From NCBI GenBank assembly GCA_018725565.1, contig QLUR01000030.1, forward strand, positions 1 to 33,652: a stretch of DNA of 33,652 nucleotides, read 5' to 3'. Shown in pieces: positions 6,987 to 15,084 of the stretch (within the stretch, counting starts at the first letter, position 1; every line of letters starts with the position of its first letter). The stretch is from Bacillota bacterium. GTDB taxonomy: Bacteria > Bacillota > Dethiobacteria > Dethiobacterales > Dethiobacteraceae. The translations under genes were made by a program, and so were the position numbers. Under the pieces are notes generated by a model. That model was not told the origin of the DNA and searched no databases. It worked only from the letters and a program-made list of their open reading frames with translations.

Positions 6987-9761
6987 GTGAAATATGAGGA
7001 CTATTCATTAACGCTGAACTTGCCGAAAACTGACTTTCCTATGCGTGCCAACCTGCCAGAGCGGGAGCCGGAGATTATGGCTCGCTGGGAGGAGATGGAG
7101 CTATACCGGAAAGTGCAGGAAAGCCGGCGCGGACGGCCAAAGTATATACTGCATGATGGACCGCCGTACGCAAACGGCGATATCCACATGGGTACGGCCC
7201 TGAATAAAGTCCTGAAAGACATTATCGTAAAACACAAAACAATGACCGGATACGATGCGCCATATGTGCCCGGCTGGGACACTCACGGATTGCCGATTGA
7301 GCACCAGGTGGTAAAATCCGGTAAAATTAAGCGCCATGAAGTGACGGCGCTGGAATTCCGCCGTCACTGCCGCGACTTTGCCCTGCACTACGTGGGAGTG
7401 CAACGCGGACAGTTTAAGCGCCTCGGTGTGCGCGGCGACTGGGAGAACCCTTACCTGACGCTTAACCCGGCGTTTGAGGCGCGGCAGATCGGGGTTTTCG
7501 GCCAGATGGCGGCAGCAGGTTTTATTTATAAAGGACTTAAGCCTGTTCACTGGTGTCCTCAATGTGAAACGGCGCTGGCCGAGGCGGAAATAGAGTACCA
7601 GGACCGCAAATCACCCTCTGTTTACGTCCGCTTTCCGGTTATCGACGCCAAGGGCAAGCTGCGGGAACATGACTTGGCTTGGTTTGTCATCTGGACTACC
7701 ACTCCCTGGACTATTCCGGCCAACCTAGCTCTCTGCCTGCACCCGGAGTACACTTATGTGCGCATCGCCACACCGCTTGGCGACCTGCTGCTGGCCGAGC
7801 AACTGCTCGTCAGTGTCCTGGAAACTCTTAAGCTTAGTGAATATCGGGTGGTGGAGAAATTCAGCGGCGCTGAACTGGAGGGAATCGTCTGCCGTCACCC
7901 GCTCTATGCCGACCGCCGGTCAGTGGTGATTCTTGGTGGACATGTTACACTGGAGGCTGGTACCGGCTGCGTTCACACCGCTCCTGGTCATGGACAGGAA
8001 GATTATGAGGTGGCGCTTAAATACGGATTGCCCATTTATGCGCCCATTGACCATACCGGGCGGTTCTCGGCAGAAGCAGGACGTTTTGCCGGTTTGCGCT
8101 ATGATGAGGGAAATAAAGCGGTGTTGCAGGCGCTGGAGGAGTCGGGGGCACTGCTCGCTTCCTCCAGGCTGACACACCCTTACCCGCACTGCTGGCGCTG
8201 CAAGGAGCCGGTTATTTTCCGGGCCACGGAGCAGTGGTTTGCTTCCGTGGAAGGCTTCCGTCAGGAGGCGTTGCGTGCTATCAAAGAAGTACGCTGGATC
8301 CCTTCCTGGGGCGAGGAACGAATCTACAACATGATTGCCGGACGACACGACTGGTGTATTTCCCGCCAGCGCGTCTGGGGAGTACCGATACCGATCTTTT
8401 ATTGCACCGCCTGCGGCAGGGAGCTGATTAACGAAGTTACGACCAAGGCTGTTGCTGAACTTTTTGCCAGGGAAGGGGCCGATGCTTGGTTCGCCCGGGA
8501 AGCATCCGAGATCCTGCCGGCCGGGGTGAACTGCCCGGCCTGCGGGCAGGCGGTTTTCCGCAAAGAAACTGATATTATGGACGTCTGGTTTGACTCAGGT
8601 TCCTCTCATGCCGCTGTGCTGGAGACCCACCCTGACCTGGAGTGGCCGGCTGACCTTTACCTGGAGGGTTCTGACCAGTACCGCGGCTGGTTCCAGTCGT
8701 CCCTGCTGACCTCGGTGGCCACCCGCGGGCGGGCACCTTACCGCGCTACTCTGACCCACGGCTGGGTGGTCGACGGGGAGGGTAAAAAGATGTCCAAGTC
8801 GCTTGGTAATGTTCTTGCGCCGGAACAGATTATCAGGCAGTACGGCGCCGATATCTTGCGCCTGTGGGTCTCCTCAGCTGATTTTAAGAGCGACGTACGT
8901 GTGTCCCGGGACATCCTGGCGCAACTTACGGAGGTTTACCGCAAAATCCGCAACACTATCCGCTACCTGCTTAGCAACTGTTACGATTTTGACCCTGAAG
9001 CGGATAAAGTTGAGTTTGCTCTGATGGAGGAATTTGACCGTTATGCTTTACACCGCCTGCAGGTTTTGACCGGGCGCGTCAGCAGAGCCTACGAGGAATT
9101 CGAGTATCATCTGGTTTTCCACGCCATCCATAATTTCTGCGTAGTAGAGATGTCTAATTTTTACCTGGACGTTTTAAAAGACCGGCTCTATACCATGCCG
9201 GCGAAATCTTCCGCTCGCCGTTCCGCGCAGACGGCTATGTACGAGATTTTGCAGACCCTGGTAAAACTGGTGGCACCTGTGCTGACTTTCACCGCCGAAG
9301 AAACATGGGGCTATCTCCCCGGCGGGAGAGGGGAAAGCATTCAGCTGGCGGACTGGCCTGAAGTCAACACTTCCTGGCTTGACCCGGAGTTGGACTTACG
9401 CTGGCAAAAATTGCTTTCTCTGCGTGACATCGTTACCCGCCGCCTGGAGGAGGCGCGCCGGCAAAAAATAATCGGCTCCTCCCTGGGAGCGGCACTGCAG
9501 CTGTTTGCCTTGGAGGAGGCTTATGCTGCCCTGCTGCCCTTTAAAGAACGCCTCCCTGAGCTGTTCATTGTTTCTGCCTGCTCCCTGCACGGACCGGGGG
9601 AGGCAGCAGCGGCAGGGGTGATTTCGCAAGAGGGCTTTAGCGTGGTAGTGAGCGCCGCAGAGGGAGAGAAATGCGAGCGCTGCTGGAATATCCGTCTGGA
9701 AGTAGGGCATGACGCAGAACATCCTACCCTTTGCCGGCGTTGCCTGGAATCAATCGCCTAA
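6987..9761 (+). CDS. ileS: Isoleucyl-tRNA synthetase
   Basis: Class I aminoacyl-tRNA synthetase that charges tRNA-Ile and edits misactivated valine in its CP1 domain. The GTG start at 6987 is chosen because GGAGG at 6974-6978 lies 8 nt upstream and the product then begins with the family N-terminus ([19 protein letters not shown]). An upstream in-frame extension to 6804 lies within the T-box and is not coding. Length is 924 aa, normal for the bacterial form. The HIGH-type motif is [15 protein letters not shown] and KMSKS is found near residue 600. The C-terminal zinc knuckle is CERCWNIR with CRRC. Regulation is by the T-box upstream. Confidence 0.97.
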   Translation: MKYEDYSLTLNLPKTDFPMRANLPEREPEIMARWEEMELYRKVQESRRGRPKYILHDGPPYANGDIHMGTALNKVLKDIIVKHKTMTGYDAPYVPGWDTHGLPIEHQVVKSGKIKRHEVTALEFRRHCRDFALHYVGVQRGQFKRLGVRGDWENPYLTLNPAFEARQIGVFGQMAAAGFIYKGLKPVHWCPQCETALAEAEIEYQDRKSPSVYVRFPVIDAKGKLREHDLAWFVIWTTTPWTIPANLALCLHPEYTYVRIATPLGDLLLAEQLLVSVLETLKLSEYRVVEKFSGAELEGIVCRHPLYADRRSVVILGGHVTLEAGTGCVHTAPGHGQEDYEVALKYGLPIYAPIDHTGRFSAEAGRFAGLRYDEGNKAVLQALEESGALLASSRLTHPYPHCWRCKEPVIFRATEQWFASVEGFRQEALRAIKEVRWIPSWGEERIYNMIAGRHDWCISRQRVWGVPIPIFYCTACGRELINEVTTKAVAELFAREGADAWFAREASEILPAGVNCPACGQAVFRKETDIMDVWFDSGSSHAAVLETHPDLEWPADLYLEGSDQYRGWFQSSLLTSVATRGRAPYRATLTHGWVVDGEGKKMSKSLGNVLAPEQIIRQYGADILRLWVSSADFKSDVRVSRDILAQLTEVYRKIRNTIRYLLSNCYDFDPEADKVEFALMEEFDRYALHRLQVLTGRVSRAYEEFEYHLVFHAIHNFCVVEMSNFYLDVLKDRLYTMPAKSSARRSAQTAMYEILQTLVKLVAPVLTFTAEETWGYLPGGRGESIQLADWPEVNTSWLDPELDLRWQKLLSLRDIVTRRLEEARRQKIIGSSLGAALQLFALEEAYAALLPFKERLPELFIVSACSLHGPGEAAAAGVISQEGFSVVVSAAEGEKCERCWNIRLEVGHDAEHPTLCRRCLESIA

Positions 9762-10086
9762 TTTCACGGAACCAAGCCGCGTACTAAATATTCTAGCGGC
9801 GCTTAATGGCAACAGCCATTTCTGCTATCACCTATGCTGGTTTTTTTCATGCTTAAAGTTTAACCAAAGCAATGGTATCGAAATAACAGATCATCTCCGG
9901 TCCTCCCTCACCAGCCCTGACAGATTCCTGTTTTTTCCATATTAAGCTTTCCTAGGTTACAGCAACTACATTAATACTGTTACTGCAACCACTAAGCAAG
10001 AGTGAATGTCCACGGAATAAACCGGAATTTGCAGAGTAGTATTTCATTGTAGTTTCTGGAGACCATAACACAGGGGGGGAAAAGCA
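9762..10086. other. Intergenic stretch after ileS, no gene recognised
   Basis: About 325 nt without a supportable ORF. It contains short imperfect inverted matches (for example GTTACAGCAAC with GTTACTGCAAC near 9957-9987) but no convincing terminator with a T-run. A purine-rich GGGGGGG site before the GTG at 10087 is the ribosome binding site of the next gene. Confidence 0.5.
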
Positions 10087-10392
10087 GTGGTGGAACCGAC
10101 CCGTTTCGATAGGGAGCTGTTGGAGCGCCTGCACAGACAGTTAAGCCGCCTGCTGCAGGAGATTGATAAATTTAACATGGCGGAATATATGGAACTGTTA
10201 AACAATCCGCGCCGGTTTTTTTGGCTCAATTTTCTCGGCGGCATTGCCCGTGGCTTGGGTGCGGCACTGGGAGCGACACTGCTGGCGGCTGTTGCGATTT
10301 ATATTCTGCAGCGGATAGTGGTGTTAAATGTACCTCTCATCGGCGATTTTATAGCGGAAATCGTCCGGATAGTCCAGAACAGGATCGAGTAA
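10087..10392 (+). CDS. Small membrane protein, DUF5665-like
   Basis: A 101-aa protein with an N-terminal charged helix (RELLERLHRQLSRLLQEI), the segment NNPRRFFWLNFLGGIARGLG and one long hydrophobic segment at about residues 55-79 (GAALGATLLAAVAIYILQRI). It ends with an amphipathic tail. The pattern matches small single-span proteins annotated DUF5665, which I recall occurring near ileS in Firmicutes. The start is GTG behind CAGGGGGGGAAAAGC. Function is unknown. Confidence 0.75.
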   Translation: MVEPTRFDRELLERLHRQLSRLLQEIDKFNMAEYMELLNNPRRFFWLNFLGGIARGLGAALGATLLAAVAIYILQRIVVLNVPLIGDFIAEIVRIVQNRIE

Positions 10393-10460
10393 TACACAGG
10401 TAGGTTTTACTAAAAGCATTGACAAGCGCGCGGGGGGGGGCAGCCACTGGGAAGAGGGGT

Positions 10461-11000
10461 GTGTCAGAATTGAAGAGAGCGCTCGCTGTGCTAAATTTTC
10501 AGCTTATGCAGGGCCTCAGCGTCTCCCGCCGGGAGGTCTTTGCCGGCCACCTGCTCGCACTGGTGAGCGTCGCGGTTGTAATGGTTGTTGTGGAACTCGC
10601 CGCTGCCGCTTTCATGCGCGACTATTTGTTGCCGCCCGTTGCCGGATTGTTCGAACATCACTACGGACTCCGACCATCCCCGCTCCTGGAATTTCTGTGG
10701 CTCGCTGCTTTCTGCATCCTGCTGGTCCTTCTGGCCTGGTTTATCAGCCTGCTCTACTACCGCGGCAGCGCGACGCAGAGAGACCTGTTACAAATATCGC
10801 TGTTCCTGATATTTGGATGGGTAATTTCTACGTATAGTGGCATGACGGTTTTTTTAGCTGTCCGGCGCGCGTGGACCTGGTTTTTCGGTTTAGCCGGCCC
10901 TGCGCCCGATCCGCTGGTGGCCGTGGCCAACTTTACCCTGACCGCCGTAATTATGGCCGGGCTGTGCTACCTGCTTGTCCGCCGCGCCTCTGTGCGCTAA
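10461..11000 (+). CDS. Multi-pass membrane protein of unknown function
   Basis: About 179 aa from GTG 10461, behind GAAGAGGGG. A longer frame from 10419 would add a low-complexity N-terminus translated from a G-run and is less likely. Four hydrophobic segments are visible: AGHLLALVSVAVVMVVVELA, LLEFLWLAAFCILLVLLAWF, LLQISLFLIFGWVISTYSGM and ANFTLTAVIMAGLCYLLVRR. I do not recognise a family. It lies 68 nt after the DUF5665-like gene on the same strand and may be co-transcribed. Confidence 0.7.
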   Translation: MSELKRALAVLNFQLMQGLSVSRREVFAGHLLALVSVAVVMVVVELAAAAFMRDYLLPPVAGLFEHHYGLRPSPLLEFLWLAAFCILLVLLAWFISLLYYRGSATQRDLLQISLFLIFGWVISTYSGMTVFLAVRRAWTWFFGLAGPAPDPLVAVANFTLTAVIMAGLCYLLVRRASVR

Positions 11001-11119
11001 GCAGGCGGCCAAGCCGCAATAGCTGCTGTTTCTCCGGTAAAGGCGACGATTCTCATGTTCCTACATTTTCTTCTGCAAATTGAGTAAATGATAGGTAATT
11101 ATCCCATGCACAAGCACAT

Positions 11120-11147
11120 TTGCCCCGATCAGCAGGTAGAGTATAAT
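11120..11147 (+). promoter_or_regulatory. Putative promoter for the 11301-12344 gene pair
   Basis: TTGCCC at 11120-11125 and a perfect TATAAT at 11142-11147 are separated by 16 nt. It lies about 150 nt before the first gene of the pair, leaving a long leader that contains the hairpin at 11189-11225. Confidence 0.55.
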
Positions 11148-11188
11148 TAGGAAAATCATCTTGCAGCAGGGCATAAAATACTATTGTG

Positions 11189-11225
11189 GAAATGGTTGCG
11201 GGACATGGTATCTCGCAACCATTTC
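11189..11225 (+). repeat. Leader hairpin, copy 1
   Basis: Inverted repeat GAAATGGTTGCG (11189-11200) pairs with CGCAACCATTTC (11214-11225), a perfect 12-bp stem with an inner GGA/TCT near-pairing, followed by TAAAA. A closely similar hairpin lies before the paralog at 13663. There is no T-run, so it is not a typical terminator. Confidence 0.75.
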
Positions 11226-11300
11226 TAAAAGCCGCTAAGGCATGTAAGGTTTTAAAGACAAAATAAGCCATACTAAGCGTATTTGGGAGGCATTAATTCA

Positions 11301-11825
11301 ATGAGTCGTAGTTTAAGGGTACGATTACAAGATTTTGAGGATGAGCGATCAGGTCTGAGTATAGATATGCAATGCTGGGGTTTTTATTGGATATCCATCA
11401 GGTTTAACACGCCTTTTGGTGCAATCAATCTAAGTCCGCAGCAGGCGGGACTGCCGGGTGTGCTTTGCGAGTTTGACTCTATTGGCGTAGATGCTATAAC
11501 CAAAGCGATAAGAGAAGGTATGGAAAAGAGATCGCTAAAGATTCTCACCGGCAGTGCAAAACCGTTCTTTAATATAGAGATATCTGCTGGACTAAGTGGA
11601 GAGGGGTATGAGGATGGTATATTTATTTTTACTATGAGATTAGATCCAGTAGCAATATGCAAGCGTTCTGGTTCTACCAGCAAAGCTGGCATTACCCTCT
11701 CGGTATTTGTAAACCGAAAGAATATCGAGGAATTTATATCGTTTCTCCAAGAATTAAAGAAAGCGAGGGATCAAGGGAATGAGGCTTTCCCGCAATTGAC
11801 AGAAATTATAGATGGAAAGAATTGA
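11301..11825 (+). CDS. Paralog A of a three-member family, possibly WapI-like immunity protein
   Basis: A 174-aa soluble protein with no signal peptide or membrane segment. The ATG at 11301 follows GGGAGG at 11284-11289. It shares with the genes at 11865 and 13663 the segments RSGLSID, FNTPFGAI, a central helix (ITKAIREGMEK), KPFFNIEISAG, IFTMRLD and a C-terminal helix (NRKNIEEFISFLQELKKAR). The order of elements (helix, E/KP strand, paired strands, late helix beginning around FVNRK) resembles WapI-type immunity proteins; that is from memory and is inference. It has a C-terminal extension of about 15 residues not found in the others. It is followed by paralog B after 39 nt. Confidence 0.7.
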   Translation: MSRSLRVRLQDFEDERSGLSIDMQCWGFYWISIRFNTPFGAINLSPQQAGLPGVLCEFDSIGVDAITKAIREGMEKRSLKILTGSAKPFFNIEISAGLSGEGYEDGIFIFTMRLDPVAICKRSGSTSKAGITLSVFVNRKNIEEFISFLQELKKARDQGNEAFPQLTEIIDGKN

Positions 11826-11864
11826 AATAAAATAAGCTAAAATTGTTTTGGAGGGGTTAGTTTA

Positions 11865-12344
11865 ATGAGGCGTAGTTTGTCGTTGCTAATGCAAGATTTT
11901 GAGAATGAACAGTCTGGTTTAAGTATAGAAATGAATTATTGTTGTCAGGCTTCTACTATGTCAATCAAGTTCAATACACCTTTTGGTGCAATTAACGTTA
12001 GTCCGGAAACGGGGTGGCGCAAGGATTTATATTCGTTCGATGCAGATAATATAGCCGAAGCAATAAAAAAGGGATTGAAAGAAAAACTGCCAATGATTGC
12101 CACAGGGTCGTTGGAGCCGTATATTACAATCATGATTGATGCTGATCCAGATGGAAAGGGTCATGACCAGGATTTATATCTTTTTACCATGGAATTAGAT
12201 GCGGTAGCGATTTGCGATCCCGGCTCCACAGGTGGAGACTACATTAGCATTTCAATATTTCAAAACCGAAAAAGTATCGAAGAATTTGTATTGTTTCTCC
12301 AAGATGTAAAGCATGCTCGAGGTCGAGATGATTCAGAAAGTTAA
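11865..12344 (+). CDS. Paralog B of the three-member family, possibly WapI-like immunity protein
   Basis: A 159-aa soluble protein from ATG 11865 with GGAGGGG about 10 nt upstream. It shares FNTPFGAINVSPE, EPYITIMIDADPDGKGHD, YLFTMELDAVAIC and NRKSIEEFVLFLQDVKHARG with its neighbours. B is closer to the downstream paralog C in the EP-strand and GKGHD region than A is. It sits in one unit with A, followed by an inverted-repeat element and then the exported protein gene. No catalytic motif is visible, and an immunity role is inferred from context and fold pattern only. Confidence 0.7.
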   Translation: MRRSLSLLMQDFENEQSGLSIEMNYCCQASTMSIKFNTPFGAINVSPETGWRKDLYSFDADNIAEAIKKGLKEKLPMIATGSLEPYITIMIDADPDGKGHDQDLYLFTMELDAVAICDPGSTGGDYISISIFQNRKSIEEFVLFLQDVKHARGRDDSES

Positions 12345-12399
12345 GAGGCATTTGTGTGGTTGTTGTTCCGACAGGAGACGGGCCTGTTGCTGTCCCAGT

Positions 12400-12524
12400 C
12401 TACTGCGTATTCCGGTCAATCCGGCCACCTATGTATACACTATCCGCAACCAGCGTCGCTACGCTCCGACCACCCGGCCGGAAACTCCGGAACGGGTGGT
12501 CGGATTGACCGGAATACGCAGTAG
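12400..12524. mobile_element. 125-bp inverted-repeat element (MITE-like or IS-end remnant)
   Basis: The left arm at 12400-12429 starts CTACTGCGTATTCCGGTCAA and the right arm at 12495-12524 is its reverse complement over 30 bp with one mismatch. Inside the loop, CCGACCACCCG (12466-12476) is a second, perfect partner for CGGGTGGTCGG (12493-12503), so two alternative folds exist. The CCGGTCAATCCGGCCACC style of sequence is one I associate with non-coding ends of IS21-type elements, and a broken istA lies at 14169-14510. Assignment to IS21 is inference; the repeat itself is directly visible. Confidence 0.7.
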
Positions 12525-12766
12525 ATCTCCCAGCGCGCGGTAAAGGGAGCGAAAGTGCTAACGGTTTGCGAGCAGTAACCTATCGTCGAAAGATGTCAGT
12601 TAATGTCACATAAGCCAGTTAACTCAAAATTAACAGAAATATAACAATAAAGGTATTGACTCTCGGGGGGGCTATGATAATATCTGCACTAAGGTAATTA
12701 TGTCAAAAATAGGCATGATGGAGGGTTGTGCAATGCCTGTGACGGTTGCCGGAAAAAATAAGAGGA
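12525..12766 (+). promoter_or_regulatory. Promoter and leader region of the exported-protein gene
   Basis: A candidate promoter has TTGACT at 12656-12661 and TAATAT at 12678-12683 (16-nt spacer). The leader that follows contains AGGCAT...ATGCCT (near 12710-12737) and GGTTGCCGGAAAAAAT. Its 3' half is closely repeated at 32520-32570. AGAGGAG at 12761-12767 is the ribosome binding site for GTG 12777. Confidence 0.5.
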
Positions 12767-12776
12767 GTTGATACCA

Positions 12777-13511
12777 GTGAAGAAGAAATACCGTATAGTG
12801 TCGGTGTTGCTGACGGTGATTCTGCTGATGTCAGTCTTTGTGGCTCCGGTTGCCGCCGGGCGGGAGAACGGCAGAGGCAGAGGGGAAGAGCGAGGCCGGG
12901 GAAGGCAAAGCGCCCGGCAAATTCAGTATCTTGACGCGGAAGTCCGGGTGATTGACGGCCAGCCAGTGTTGAGGTACGAAACCGAGGATGGCTACGCAGA
13001 CATTCCTTTTGATTTGCCTGCCTACGCAATTTCGGCTGACGGGCAAAAAGTGGCCGTTGAGAGACAAGGCGACGCCATTTTATTGCCGACTGAAGATGGT
13101 TTCGAAGCTGTTCCCCTCAAAGATTTTTCCGTGGTAATGATGAACGGACAAATAATGTTGCTTGCAGAAGTAAATCCGATTTGGAAACTTCTCCCTATAG
13201 CGTTGGTGAAAGTTGGCCTCGCGGGATTTACTGTGCACCCGCATTTTGTTGATAGCTTTGTTAAAAGATTTATTAATAAGGGTATCCCAATTACCACTGG
13301 AATTGCTAATATAGTTACAGTGTTAGTCTCAGGTCAGCGGTTTGTGGACACTGGTACTGGGCGAAGGGTTGTTTTTCACGCCGGGTTAAGAATGGCTGTT
13401 GTTATCGCCAGAACGTCAAGGACACTTATCACTGTAATGGATGATGTCAACATTCACATTAAAATGAACCGGAAGGTAAGCCCATGGATTCCTCACAATT
13501 GGAACTGGTAA
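12777..13511 (+). CDS. Exported protein with C-terminal toxin-like (DUF4258-like) domain
   Basis: A 244-aa protein from GTG 12777; a TTG at 12768 overlaps the likely ribosome site and is less good. A clear Sec signal peptide (KKKYRIVSVLLTVILLM, probable cleavage after VAA near residue 27) is followed by an RG-rich linker (28-48) and a beta-rich middle (about 50-130). The C-terminal region at about 150-222 is HPHFVDSFVKRFINKGI, then LVSGQRFVDTGTGRRVV and LITVMDD. The R...KGI helix, the SGxRxxDxxTG turn and the final ITV strand resemble small DUF4258-type RNase-toxin domains. The His at the canonical position is replaced by Ser, with two His residues slightly earlier, so activity is uncertain. 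It is surrounded by three immunity-like paralogs. The toxin assignment is inference. Confidence 0.6.
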   Translation: MKKKYRIVSVLLTVILLMSVFVAPVAAGRENGRGRGEERGRGRQSARQIQYLDAEVRVIDGQPVLRYETEDGYADIPFDLPAYAISADGQKVAVERQGDAILLPTEDGFEAVPLKDFSVVMMNGQIMLLAEVNPIWKLLPIALVKVGLAGFTVHPHFVDSFVKRFINKGIPITTGIANIVTVLVSGQRFVDTGTGRRVVFHAGLRMAVVIARTSRTLITVMDDVNIHIKMNRKVSPWIPHNWNW

Positions 13512-13589
13512 GACCACAAAAACCAAATTTAGGAAAAGTTTTTGCACGGGAAAAATCATTCAGAAACATTAATCTAGTTTAACAGCTTG

Positions 13590-13625
13590 ATATGGTTGCG
13601 GGAAATGAGAAATCTCGTAACCATA
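13590..13625 (+). repeat. Leader hairpin, copy 2
   Basis: ATATGGTTGCG (13590-13600) pairs with CGTAACCATAT (about 13615-13625) with one G-T pair. The loop keeps GGRAATG and ATCT, and TCTAAA follows. It matches copy 1 at 11189-11225 in position (upstream of a paralog) and in core sequence GGTTGCGGGA, with base changes that preserve pairing. Confidence 0.7.
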
Positions 13626-13662
13626 TTCTAAATACGCAATGCATATTTTGGGGGTGTTTGTT

Positions 13663-14148
13663 TTGACGAGCAATAGGTTAGAGATACACATACGGGACAC
13701 AGAAGAAAGGTCAGGGTTAAGTATAGATATGAGTTACTGCTGTCTTGTAAATGCAATGACTGTCCGGTTTAATACACCTTTTGGTGTAATCAGTGTTATC
13801 CCCGAAAAGTATGATGAGGGATGGAGTCCCGAGATATATTCTTTTGATATAGATGTGCTAATCGAAAGGATAGAAGAGGGTTTGCGAAAAAAATTGCCAA
13901 CGTTTACAGCCAGCTGTACAGAACCATTTTTTGTGATAGAGATTAACGCTGGTCCGAATGGGGAAGGCCATGATGTAGATTGTTATAGTTTTACCATGGG
14001 ACTGGATGTAGTTGCGTTACGCACACGTTCTTCTACAGGTGGCTCAGATATCCTCATCTCGCTATTTCAAAGCCGAAAAAACATCGAAGACTTTATGTTG
14101 TTTCTCCGAGACATAAGACAGGAGAGAGGTCGAAAAGGTTTAAACTGA
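13663..14148 (+). CDS. Paralog C of the three-member family, possibly the cognate immunity protein
   Basis: 161 aa from TTG 13663, chosen because GGGGGTG at about 13649-13655 lies before it and the N-terminus then aligns with paralogs A and B. An ATG at 13639 would add 8 residues over the ribosome site. Shared segments are ERSGLSIDMSYCC, VRFNTPFGVISV, EPFFVIEINAGPNGEGHD, YSFTMGLDVVAL and QSRKNIEDFMLFLRDIRQER. It is the first gene after the exported toxin-like protein, on the same strand with a 151-nt gap containing hairpin copy 2. This is the usual position of an immunity gene. Function is inferred. Confidence 0.7.
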   Translation: MTSNRLEIHIRDTEERSGLSIDMSYCCLVNAMTVRFNTPFGVISVIPEKYDEGWSPEIYSFDIDVLIERIEEGLRKKLPTFTASCTEPFFVIEINAGPNGEGHDVDCYSFTMGLDVVALRTRSSTGGSDILISLFQSRKNIEDFMLFLRDIRQERGRKGLN

Positions 14149-14168
14149 TAAGTCTAGCCGCTCTTTCC

Positions 14169-14510
14169 ATGGGTCTTGCCCCAAGTCATGATGTCGAAAC
14201 CATTATCTTCCATGGTGAACTGTTCTTCAACTTCCGGCCACCCAAAAAATTGTTTTTGGAGACGAAACCGACGTACAAAATGCCTGATTACGAGTACATC
14301 CATCGTGAGATGGCAAATAGCGGTGTTACGCTTAGTTTATTGTGGTTGAGCACCGCGATCAATGCCGCGAGGCGGGCGAAGTCCCTACAAATCCACTCAG
14401 TAATAGGTGCTATACCCATTACAGGGCTGGCCGCCTTAAATAGAAGAAACACGGGCCGTAGATTCTCATTTACGTGGCCAGCACACCTGTTTCAAATACA
14501 AGCTCAGTAA
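14169..14510 (+). pseudogene. istA: IS21-family transposase IstA remnant, frameshifted
   Basis: The segment ELFFNFRPPKKLFLETKPTY followed by KMPDYEYIHREM and GVTLSLLW is characteristic of IstA of IS21-type elements. After the LLW the match continues in the +2 frame from 14342 as VEHRDQCREAGEVP, so a frameshift has broken it. Neither the N-terminal helix-turn-helix nor the DDE catalytic core is present, and there is no istB. This is a decayed fragment of about 340 nt. Confidence 0.75.
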
Positions 14511-14539
14511 AGCTATCCATCCCCTTTTTAAGAGCAATA

Positions 14540-14575
14540 CAGCGGTACAGACAATTTGTATTGTCTGTACCGCTG
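14540..14575. repeat. Perfect 16-bp stem hairpin
   Basis: CAGCGGTACAGACAAT (14540-14555), a TTGT loop, and ATTGTCTGTACCGCTG (14560-14575) form a perfect inverted repeat. There is no T-run on either side, so it is not a standard terminator. It ends about 30 nt before the next start codon and could be a regulator site or transposon debris. Confidence 0.8.
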
Positions 14576-14606
14576 AGTGGATTTGTCAAGCGAAAGGAGG
14601 CTCATA

Positions 14607-14897
14607 TTGTTGTTTAAGGGAAAAGACTTGAATATAGTAATGGGGGTAGCACTTGCAATCAATTTATCTCTGATTCTCTATCCAATTATTTTTGAACAGC
14701 ATTATCCATCGCTCAGAGAGATGCTCCTTCCTTTAACAATATTGGTGCTAACGTTCAACTATATACTTGAAATCTTTAAGGGAAAAATTATAAGTTGCGC
14801 AGATACATTAAAAAAAATTAGAATCGGTTCAGCAGTAGTTTTATCAATAATAATATTAATATTTTTAGCGGATCGATTTAAACCGTTTCTCCCTTAA
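14607..14897 (+). CDS. Small three-span membrane protein, unknown function
   Basis: About 96 aa from TTG 14607 (or TTG 14610), behind AAAGGAGG at 14593-14600. Three hydrophobic segments are present: VMGVALAINLSLILYPIIF, LLPLTILVLTFNYILEIF and GSAVVLSIIILIFLADRF. The low GC of this gene differs from the core genes on either side, consistent with acquired DNA. No family is recognised. Confidence 0.6.
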   Translation: MLFKGKDLNIVMGVALAINLSLILYPIIFEQHYPSLREMLLPLTILVLTFNYILEIFKGKIISCADTLKKIRIGSAVVLSIIILIFLADRFKPFLP

Positions 14898-15038
14898 ATG
14901 ATAATCCTTGCTGCAGTACTGGACCACACGAGCGGATCAGTTAAAAAGGGGCGTGGTTCCTTTGGGTTGCGAATGAGGGCTAATTCTGGCCGCAGCGTCT
15001 TCTCCGACCCTCACGTCCGGCCTGAGCTTAGAGTGAAA

Positions 15039-15067
15039 TTGCACTTGCCCCTCTGCTGTGGTAAAAT
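15039..15067 (+). promoter_or_regulatory. Promoter of the lspA-lgt-rluD-pyrR unit
   Basis: TTGCAC at 15039-15044 and TAAAAT at 15062-15067 have a 17-nt spacer. It lies about 18 nt before the TTG start of lspA. Confidence 0.6.
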
Positions 15068-15084
15068 AAGGGCGAAGATACCGT

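Noticed and set aside
9709-9945. ORF overlapping the ileS 3' end
   Set aside because: It is out of frame with the conserved zinc-knuckle region and has no domain or ribosome site.
11053-11271. Minus-strand ORF in the leader of paralog A
   Set aside because: It runs antisense across the promoter and hairpin, with no domain.
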